A stretch of 8,512 nt of DNA from VYFG01 sp022827325 (GTDB taxonomy: Bacteria; Pseudomonadota; Gammaproteobacteria; Arenicellales; Poriferihabitantaceae), in assembly GCA_022827325.1 (NCBI GenBank), contig JAJDTE010000175.1:1-8512 (forward strand), read 5' to 3'. Numbering within the stretch: position 1 is the stretch's first letter; the number at the start of each line of letters is the position of its first letter. Position numbers and translations under genes: made by a program. Of the stretch, positions 1 to 5,470 are shown in pieces. Below the pieces are notes generated by a model. That model ran no database searches. It was not told where the DNA came from and saw only the letters and a list, made by a program, of their open reading frames with translations.

Positions 1-1
1 C

Positions 2-421
2 CGGCGCGCAGGCATTCCCTTCATCTCCGTGCTCACCGACCCCACCATGGGCGGGGTGTCCGCCAGCCTTGCCATGCTGGGGGATGTCATCATCGCCGAA
101 CCCAATGCCCTGGTGGGGTTCGCGGGACCCCGGGTGATCGAACAGACCGTGCGCCAGACCTTGCCGGACGGCTTCCAGCGGGCGGAGTTTCTGCTGGAAC
201 ACGGGGCCATCGACATGATCGTTGACCGTCGCCGGATGCGCGACGAGATTTCCGGCCTCCTGGACAAGTTCGGGTTCGGCGGCCGGCCGGCCGGCACCGG
301 AGACGGGGCGGATGGGGCCGGGCCGGACGCGAAGATTCTCGAGGCGGAAATCGTCGACGACAACCCGCCCCGGGCGGCCGGACCGGCGGCAGATTCCCCG
401 GAGTCCGGGGATTCCTCCTGA
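2..421 (+). CDS. accD: Acetyl-CoA carboxylase carboxyltransferase beta subunit, C-terminal part (5' end outside the window)
   Basis: AccD pairs with AccA to form the carboxyltransferase that moves CO2 from biotinyl-BCCP to acetyl-CoA, giving malonyl-CoA, the first committed step of fatty-acid synthesis in the cytoplasm. The frame is open from the left edge, so about 139 C-terminal residues are seen and the zinc-ribbon N-terminus is missing. The segment ISVLTDPTMGGVSAS, followed by GFAGPRVIEQTVRQ and then FQRAEFLLEHGAIDMIV, matches the crotonase-fold core of E. coli AccD almost residue for residue. After the last conserved helix (LLDKFGFGG) there is a roughly 45-residue tail rich in Gly, Pro, Asp and Ala, presumably disordered; AccD tails vary between species. 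The GTG at 29 is an internal valine codon and not a start. folC begins 1 nt after the TGA stop, so the two are probably co-transcribed and translationally coupled. Confidence 0.97.
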   Translation, partial: RRAGIPFISVLTDPTMGGVSASLAMLGDVIIAEPNALVGFAGPRVIEQTVRQTLPDGFQRAEFLLEHGAIDMIVDRRRMRDEISGLLDKFGFGGRPAGTGDGADGAGPDAKILEAEIVDDNPPRAAGPAADSPESGDSS

Positions 422-422
422 A

Positions 423-1733
423 TTGGGTTCTTTCCTGTCGTTCGGCCTTGACGAGTGGCTGGACCATATCCAGCGCCAGCACTGGCGCACCATCGACCTG
501 AAGCTCGACCGGGTCTCCAGGGTCTGGCAGCGGCTCGGGGGCTCCCGCCCGCCCTTCGTCATCACCGTGGCAGGCACCAACGGCAAGGGGTCCTGTGTGG
601 CCATGCTGGAATCCGTCCTGCGCCGGGCCGGGAACCGCACCGGCAGCTATACCTCGCCGCACCTCGTCCGCTACAACGAGCGCATCTGCGTCGATGGACG
701 GCCGGCCTCCGACGCCGAGATCGTCGATGCGTTCCGACGCATACAGGCCGCTTGCGGTGACGTCGGCCTGACCTATTTCGAGTACGGCACCCTCTGCGCC
801 CTGCTGGTTTTCCGGGCGCGCTGCGTGGACGTGGCGATCCTCGAGACCGGCATGGGGGGGCGTCTGGATGCGGTGAACATGATCGACAACGACCTCGCCC
901 TGATCACTTCGGTGGGCCTGGACCACATGCAGTGGCTGGGATCGGACCGGGAGCAGATCGGCAGGGAGAAGGCCGGCGTGATCAGGCCCGGCGCCTTCGT
1001 GGTGAGCACCGACCCGGCGCCCCCCGCCGCCATCGCCGACACCGCGGCGGACCTGGGGGCGATGCTGCTGCAGGCCGGGGAGCAGTACTCGATCGAACCT
1101 GGTCCGGACGGGAAAAACTGCCGCTGGCGGAGCGAACACCCGGCAGTGCCGGAAGACTGGCGCCGACTGGCGGACCTGCCGCTTCCACTGCCCGGCGACT
1201 GGCAACCGCATAACCTGGGCGGGACGGTCGCCGCGCTGGCGCTGACGTCGGGCGCCACCGGGGTTGAACCCGGCCACCTGGTCCCGGGACTGTCCTCGGC
1301 CCGGTTGCCGGGACGCTGCGAGATCGTCGGCCGGGAGCCCCTGACCATCATCGACGTGGCCCATAACGCCGACTCCGCCGCGGGGCTTGCGCGGTTCCTG
1401 GACGCCAATCCCGTACCCGGGGAAACCCACGGGGTTTTCGGCGTGCTGGCCGACAAGGCGCTCCCGGGCGTGCTGGACGACCTCGGGATGCGGGTGAACC
1501 GCTGGCACCTGGCCGGGATCGACGAAGCACGGGGGCAGTCCGGCGAGGCGCTGGCCCGGAAGATGCGGCTGCTGTACCCGGACATGGAGGCGGAGACCTA
1601 CCGGGATGCGGTGCGGGCCTTCCAGGGCGCCCGCGCCCATGCCCGTCCGGTCGACCGGGTGGTGGCCTTTGGTTCATTCCACGTGGTCGGTGATATAATC
1701 GGGTCTTTCGAAAGGACCAGCGTTCCGCAGTAA
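423..1733 (+). CDS. folC: Bifunctional dihydrofolate synthase / folylpolyglutamate synthase
   Basis: FolC ligates glutamate to dihydropteroate using ATP, making dihydrofolate, and then extends the polyglutamate tail of reduced folates in the cytoplasm. With the TTG start chosen here the protein has 436 residues, close to the E. coli enzyme (about 420). Visible motifs are the Mur-ligase P-loop GTNGKGS (51-57), SPHLVRYNERI (78-88), TYFEYGT (117-123), ILETGMGGRLDAVN (139-152), LDHMQWLG (166-173), REKAG with Lys183 at the carbamylated-lysine position, DVAHN (311-315) in the C-terminal domain, and GSFH (417-420). The frame is open back to 222, but those codons lie inside accD and do not resemble FolC. 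No ATG occurs before the P-loop, so TTG at 423, 1 nt after the accD stop, is the best start; it gives the family-like N-terminus FLSFGLDEWLDHIQ. There is no strong Shine-Dalgarno sequence apart from a GGGG run about 12 nt upstream, so coupling to accD is likely. Confidence 0.95.
   Translation: MGSFLSFGLDEWLDHIQRQHWRTIDLKLDRVSRVWQRLGGSRPPFVITVAGTNGKGSCVAMLESVLRRAGNRTGSYTSPHLVRYNERICVDGRPASDAEIVDAFRRIQAACGDVGLTYFEYGTLCALLVFRARCVDVAILETGMGGRLDAVNMIDNDLALITSVGLDHMQWLGSDREQIGREKAGVIRPGAFVVSTDPAPPAAIADTAADLGAMLLQAGEQYSIEPGPDGKNCRWRSEHPAVPEDWRRLADLPLPLPGDWQPHNLGGTVAALALTSGATGVEPGHLVPGLSSARLPGRCEIVGREPLTIIDVAHNADSAAGLARFLDANPVPGETHGVFGVLADKALPGVLDDLGMRVNRWHLAGIDEARGQSGEALARKMRLLYPDMEAETYRDAVRAFQGARAHARPVDRVVAFGSFHVVGDIIGSFERTSVPQ
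1691..1699 (+). promoter_or_regulatory. Candidate extended -10 promoter inside the 3' end of folC
   Basis: The bases TGATATAAT are an exact extended -10 sigma-70 element (TGnTATAAT), unusual in such GC-rich DNA. No good -35 box sits 16-18 bases upstream: GGTTCA at 1671-1676 is a poor match. Extended -10 promoters can work without one. Transcription would start near 1706 and give dedD a leader of about 140 nt that includes the 111-nt folC-dedD gap (1734-1844). That gap holds no other recognisable element. It would let dedD-cvpA-purF be expressed apart from accD-folC. The bases also encode Asp-Ile-Ile in FolC, so the match could be chance. Confidence 0.45.
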
Positions 1734-1844
1734 CCCCACGGCCGCCTGCGCCAACCCCGTCAGCCGGTTTGCCACGTCTCCATGACCGCACCCCCGATCC
1801 CAAGAGCCTGAGTTCGCCTATCGTTCGCCTTCCCATGCCCGCCG

Positions 1845-2540
1845 ATGCTTAAATCTGCCAAGGGAGCAGAACCCGAATACGAACTGAAGCACCGCATCAC
1901 CGGGGCGATCATACTGGTGGCCGCCGCGGTCCTGGTGATTCCCATGCTGCTGTCGGGGCCGGGCCCGGAAGGGGATGGCGACCTCCGGAACCCCGCCCGG
2001 GAGGCATCCTCCCAGTCGCGTATCGTGCCGCTGGACCTCAGCGAGATCCTGCCCGCCTCCGGCGAGGGCGTCGAGGATCTCCCGCTCGCGGCCGTGGAGG
2101 ACCAGCAGCCGACGCTGCTGGACCTGACCGAAAACAATGACGGCGAAACCACGCAGGCCGAATCCCGGGCCGTCCCGGACCAGGGCGGGGATGACCAGGA
2201 TGAATCCGCCCGGCCCGCGCTGGTGATGACACGGATTCCGGATACTCCGGAGGAGCAGGCCGAAGCCCAGGCAAGGGCGGACACGGCCGCGAAGGCAGAG
2301 GGCCAGGGGGACTGGATCGTGCGCGTGGGCACCTTCTCGAAACCGGCCAATGCGGACCGGGTGTACGAACTGCTGACCGAAAACGGATACGCGCCGAAAC
2401 GGACGCCCGTGTCCGCCTCCGGGGGCAGTTCCACCCGCGTCTGGCTCGGACCCTATGCCGAGGAAAAGGCGATGGAGGTCAGCAACCGCATGAAAGACCT
2501 GGTGGGCGAGAAGGGATACGTCACCAGGGACAGCTCCTGA
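1845..2540 (+). CDS. dedD: SPOR-domain cell-division protein, DedD type
   Basis: DedD is a bitopic inner-membrane protein that gathers at the division septum, where its SPOR domain binds glycan strands stripped of stem peptides and supports constriction. The 231-residue product has a short basic cytoplasmic start ending in KHRITG, one membrane segment at about 18-36 (GAIILVAAAVLVIPMLL) resembling the E. coli DedD anchor, an acidic, Pro/Asp/Glu/Gln-rich periplasmic linker (about 38-155), and a C-terminal SPOR domain (about 156-229) containing WIVRVGTFS, NADRVYELLTENGY and RVWLGPY. Length and layout fit DedD (about 220 residues in E. coli). Position between folC and cvpA is the usual gammaproteobacterial one. 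The ATG at 1845 is the first start codon in the open frame and places the membrane anchor correctly, although it lacks a clear Shine-Dalgarno sequence. Function is inferred from architecture and synteny, because SPOR linkers diverge quickly. Confidence 0.88.
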   Translation: MLKSAKGAEPEYELKHRITGAIILVAAAVLVIPMLLSGPGPEGDGDLRNPAREASSQSRIVPLDLSEILPASGEGVEDLPLAAVEDQQPTLLDLTENNDGETTQAESRAVPDQGGDDQDESARPALVMTRIPDTPEEQAEAQARADTAAKAEGQGDWIVRVGTFSKPANADRVYELLTENGYAPKRTPVSASGGSSTRVWLGPYAEEKAMEVSNRMKDLVGEKGYVTRDSS

Positions 2541-2560
2541 CCCCGCCGCGATTGCCCAGC

Positions 2561-3058
2561 ATGAGCCCGGTCGACATCGTCATCCTTGTCATTCTCTCGC
2601 TTTCCACCCTGATCGGTGTCTTCCGCGGCTTCATCCGGGAAGTGCTCTCCCTGGCTTCCTGGATCGTCGCGCTGTACGTGGCCTGGCTGTTCGCCGCCCA
2701 GGGCGCGGTCTATCTCGAACCCTACATCGGCCAGCCGGCACTGCGCATCGCTGCGGCATTTGCCGGCATTTTCGTGATCATGCTCATCGCCGCCTCCATC
2801 CTGAGCTACCTGCTCTACAGGCTGCTCTACATCTCCGGCATCAGCGGTATGGACCGCTCCCTGGGGGCGGTTTTCGGAATCGCCCGCGGGGTGGTGCTGG
2901 TGGCGGCGGTGATCCTGGCCGCGGTGTACATGGACTTTGCCGCCCAGCCCTGGTGGCAGGGCTCGAAGCTGGTGGTGTATTTCACCCCGGTGACGGACTT
3001 CCTGCTGTCCCTGATGCCGCCGGATGCGGTGGAGAATTTCCGGCCGGCGGTCACCTGA
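2561..3058 (+). CDS. cvpA: CvpA family inner-membrane protein
   Basis: CvpA is a small polytopic inner-membrane protein named for its need in colicin V production in E. coli; its molecular role is not settled, and it has been linked to envelope stress and bile-salt resistance in enteric bacteria. The 165-residue product shows four hydrophobic segments at about 5-21, 28-46, 61-85 and 103-124. It carries the family signatures RGFIRE (22-27) after the first helix and GMDRSLGAVFGIARGVV (96-112) before the fourth, matching E. coli CvpA (about 162 residues). An in-frame TTG at 2552 would add three residues, but the ATG at 2561 gives the usual short N-terminus, MSPVDIVIL. Neither has a clear ribosome binding site. 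The gene lies 20 nt after dedD and 33 nt before purF, an arrangement kept across Gammaproteobacteria and consistent with one transcript. Confidence 0.94.
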   Translation: MSPVDIVILVILSLSTLIGVFRGFIREVLSLASWIVALYVAWLFAAQGAVYLEPYIGQPALRIAAAFAGIFVIMLIAASILSYLLYRLLYISGISGMDRSLGAVFGIARGVVLVAAVILAAVYMDFAAQPWWQGSKLVVYFTPVTDFLLSLMPPDAVENFRPAVT

Positions 3059-3080
3059 TCCGTCCCGGCGCCCGAACGAT

Positions 3081-3084
3081 GGAG
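3081..3084 (+). promoter_or_regulatory. Shine-Dalgarno sequence of purF
   Basis: GGAG ends 7 nt before the purF ATG at 3092. It is the clearest ribosome binding site among the plus-strand genes here. It supports the start that places Cys directly after Met, as the N-terminal-nucleophile mechanism requires. An out-of-frame ATG at 3087 lies too close to this site to be favoured. Confidence 0.75.
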
Positions 3085-3091
3085 ACATGAC

Positions 3092-4621
3092 ATGTGTGGA
3101 ATCGTCGGCATACTCGATCACCAGCGAGTCAATCAACAGCTCTATGACGGCCTGACCGTCGTCCAGCACCGTGGACAGGATGCCGCCGGCATCATGACCA
3201 GCGACGGCAACCGGGTGTTCCTGCGCAAGGACAACGGGCTGGTGCGGGATGTCTTTCATACCCGCCACATGGTGCAGCTGGTCGGCAACATGGGCATCGG
3301 CCATGCCCGCTATCCCACCGCGGGCTGCGACTCCCGGGCCGAGGCGCAGCCGTTCTACGTGAACTCCCCGTTCGGCATCGCGCTGGCGCACAACGGCAAC
3401 CTCACCAATGCCGACAAGCTCAGGGAGGAGCTGTTCCGCCAGGAACTGCGCCAGATCAACACTACCTCCGATTCGGAAATCCTGCTCAACGTTTTCGCCC
3501 ATGAACTGCGGGGGAGCATCGCCAAGAGCCAGATCGAGGTCGGGCCCGAGGAGATCTTCAACGCGGTGCGGGGCGTGATGCGGCGTTGCCGGGGCGCCTA
3601 CGCCGTGATTGCGATGGTCGTGGGAGTAGGCATCGTGGCGTTTCGCGATCCCCACGGCATCCGCCCGCTGATTCACGGCACCCGCTCCGATGCCGGGGGC
3701 ACCGCGCACATGTTCGCGTCCGAGAGTGTGGCCCTGGACGTGATCGGCTATGAGCGGGTGCGCGACCTGAAACCGGGAGAGGCCATGCTGGTGGACAAGG
3801 AGGGCACCCTGCATCAGGCGAGCTGCTGCGAGAAGGCCCGCTACCGTACCTGCATATTCGAATACGTGTACCTGGCGCGTCCCGACTCCATCCTCGACAA
3901 CGTCTCGGTGTACCAGTCGCGGATGGAGATGGGCAAGCGGCTGGGACGGAAGCTGATCCGCGAGTGGCCGGACCACGACATCGATGTCATCATCCCGGTT
4001 CCGGACACCAGCCGCACCGCCGCACTTGAGGTGGCCAAGGACCTCAGGGTGTCCTACCGGGAGGGTTTCATCAAGAACCGCTACATCGCCCGGACCTTCA
4101 TCATGCCGGGGCAGGCCGAACGCAAGAAATCCGTGCGCCAGAAACTGAACGCGATCGAGGCGGAGTTCGCGGGCAAGAACGTGCTGCTGGTCGACGATTC
4201 CATCGTCCGCGGCACCACGTCTTCCCAGATCATCGAACTCGCCCGGGAAGCGGGCGCGAAGAAGGTCTATTTCGCCTCCGCTGCGCCGCCGGTGCGCCAT
4301 CCCAACGTCTATGGCATCGACATGCCGTCGTCCGGCGAACTGGTGGCACACAACCGCAGCATCGACGAGATCTGCACCATCATCGGGGCGGACCGGCTGA
4401 TCTACCAGGACCTCGAGGACATGGTGGAGTCGGTGCGGCGGTTCAACCCGGAACTGAAGGGCTTCGATACCTCGTGTTTCAGCGGCGACTATGTGACCGG
4501 GGACGTCACGTCCGCCTACCTGGCGCTGGTGGACGGCGCACGCAACGACGACGCCAAGACAACCGACCGGGGTGAACTGGATCTTTCGGAACTCAGCGAC
4601 GTCCAGGCCAGGACGGCCTGA
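3092..4621 (+). CDS. purF: Amidophosphoribosyltransferase (glutamine PRPP amidotransferase)
   Basis: PurF makes 5-phosphoribosylamine from PRPP and glutamine, the first committed step of purine synthesis in the cytoplasm. The 509-residue product is full length (E. coli 505). The N-terminal Ntn glutaminase domain starts with Met-Cys, so Cys2 becomes the nucleophile after Met removal without a propeptide. HARYPTAG (71-78, Arg73), HNGN (100-103) and TSDSE (125-129, Asp127) supply the glutamine site. The phosphoribosyltransferase domain contains FEYVYLARPDS (256-266), a flexible loop with RTFIMPGQAERKKSVRQK, and the PRPP motif VLLVDDSIVRGTT (364-376). It is of the E. coli PurF type. Its place after cvpA is standard and it is probably the last gene of the transcript, as the next gene is convergent after 51 nt. 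No obvious PurR operator was seen upstream. Confidence 0.99.
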   Translation: MCGIVGILDHQRVNQQLYDGLTVVQHRGQDAAGIMTSDGNRVFLRKDNGLVRDVFHTRHMVQLVGNMGIGHARYPTAGCDSRAEAQPFYVNSPFGIALAHNGNLTNADKLREELFRQELRQINTTSDSEILLNVFAHELRGSIAKSQIEVGPEEIFNAVRGVMRRCRGAYAVIAMVVGVGIVAFRDPHGIRPLIHGTRSDAGGTAHMFASESVALDVIGYERVRDLKPGEAMLVDKEGTLHQASCCEKARYRTCIFEYVYLARPDSILDNVSVYQSRMEMGKRLGRKLIREWPDHDIDVIIPVPDTSRTAALEVAKDLRVSYREGFIKNRYIARTFIMPGQAERKKSVRQKLNAIEAEFAGKNVLLVDDSIVRGTTSSQIIELAREAGAKKVYFASAAPPVRHPNVYGIDMPSSGELVAHNRSIDEICTIIGADRLIYQDLEDMVESVRRFNPELKGFDTSCFSGDYVTGDVTSAYLALVDGARNDDAKTTDRGELDLSELSDVQARTA

Positions 4622-4672
4622 CCTGCCCGGAATCCGGCGAAGGACATCCGGGCTGCGTACGCGGGTTCCGGG

Positions 4673-5470
4673 TCACCCGGGTTGCCGCCGCCGTCCGGAC
4701 TGGGCGGACTTGATAAAGCCCGCTGCCGCCAGATGCCGCTCCGTTTCCTTCTCGCCAAGGGCGATGCCGAGACGGTCCAGGGCGACCAGCAGCGATGCGA
4801 GGTTGCTGGTGACCACCGGCTTGCCGAGATGTGCCTCGATCTCGGGAATCGCCTCGGTGGCGCGATAGTCGGTACAGGAAATGACGATCGCCTGCGCCGC
4901 CCCGTGGTCCGCCGAGAGCGCGGTCTCGACGATTTCCCCGGGCCTGGTGTCGCCAACCGCCTCGTTGCTCATCGGCACGGGCGCATCAACCCGGTGCACC
5001 GAGCTCATGCCAAAGGACTCGATGAAACCGATCGCCAGGTCGTTCAGGGTGGCCACATAGGGAGAGGTGAAGGCAAAACGTCTGATCCCGAGAGCCAGCA
5101 GCACCTCCACCAGCGCCGAGGCCGCGGTCACCGCCGGCACCCCGGCGATTTTCTCGATGCCGTCGCAAAATGCCCGGTCGTATTCCGGCCCCTGGGCGAG
5201 CGTCGCCGAGGTGCATCCGTAGACGATGGCATCGGCCCGGCAGTGCACCAGGCTCTGGATCACGTCATCCGCCTGCGTGTCCGAGTATTGCCGCATCTGG
5301 TCCTCGTCCGGGATGCGGTCCACATCGTATCCCCCGGCCCGCGCGAAGTGAAGCGATACACCCGGGGGCGCCAGCATCGCCAGGTCGGGCTCGAGATTGG
5401 TGTTGGTGACCGGCACCACGACACCGATGCGCGCCAGACCCCGGCTCGGGTACATGGCGGCCGCCCTCAT
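4673..5470 (-). CDS. Maleate isomerase / Asp-Glu racemase superfamily enzyme with two catalytic-type cysteines
   Basis: This 265-residue protein belongs to the superfamily that includes maleate cis-trans isomerase, arylmalonate decarboxylase and Asp/Glu/hydantoin racemases, cytosolic cofactor-free enzymes with two pseudosymmetric Rossmann-like lobes. The N-terminal RIGVVVPVTNTNLEPD (14-29) is the maleate-isomerase type of start. A cysteine lies in each lobe: Cys86 in GCTSAT and Cys199 in SCTDYR. Both cysteines are needed in maleate isomerases and racemases, whereas arylmalonate decarboxylase keeps only the second, so isomerase or racemase chemistry is favoured. TSPYVATLND (135-144) is another family segment. 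The ATG at 5470 overlaps the TGA of the upstream hydantoinase gene as ATGA, which favours it over the in-frame ATG at 5455. This tight overlap suggests that the two enzymes work in one pathway, for example racemising or isomerising the substrate or product of a lactam-opening enzyme. The exact substrate is unknown. Confidence 0.87.
   Translation of the reverse strand: MRAAAMYPSRGLARIGVVVPVTNTNLEPDLAMLAPPGVSLHFARAGGYDVDRIPDEDQMRQYSDTQADDVIQSLVHCRADAIVYGCTSATLAQGPEYDRAFCDGIEKIAGVPAVTAASALVEVLLALGIRRFAFTSPYVATLNDLAIGFIESFGMSSVHRVDAPVPMSNEAVGDTRPGEIVETALSADHGAAQAIVISCTDYRATEAIPEIEAHLGKPVVTSNLASLLVALDRLGIALGEKETERHLAAAGFIKSAQSGRRRQPG

Noticed and set aside
90..1640. Open frame of 516 codons on the minus strand opposite accD-folC
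   Set aside because: It lies antisense to convincingly conserved AccD and FolC, its translation is rich in Arg, Pro, Gly and His without a recognisable domain, and such long antisense frames are expected in GC-rich coding DNA.
2552..2560. TTG at 2552 as the cvpA start
   Set aside because: It adds only three residues before an in-frame ATG that gives the normal CvpA N-terminus, and it has no better ribosome binding site.
2453..4351. Open frame of 632 codons on the minus strand opposite dedD, cvpA and purF
   Set aside because: It crosses three real genes in antisense; the translation is biased toward His, Asp, Arg and Gly and shows no family motif. It is a codon-bias shadow.
4668..4680. CCGGG-TCA-CCCGG inverted repeat overlapping the racemase stop codon, as a terminator
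   Set aside because: Only 5 bp of stem with a 3-nt loop and no T-run on either side; short GC palindromes are common at this base composition.
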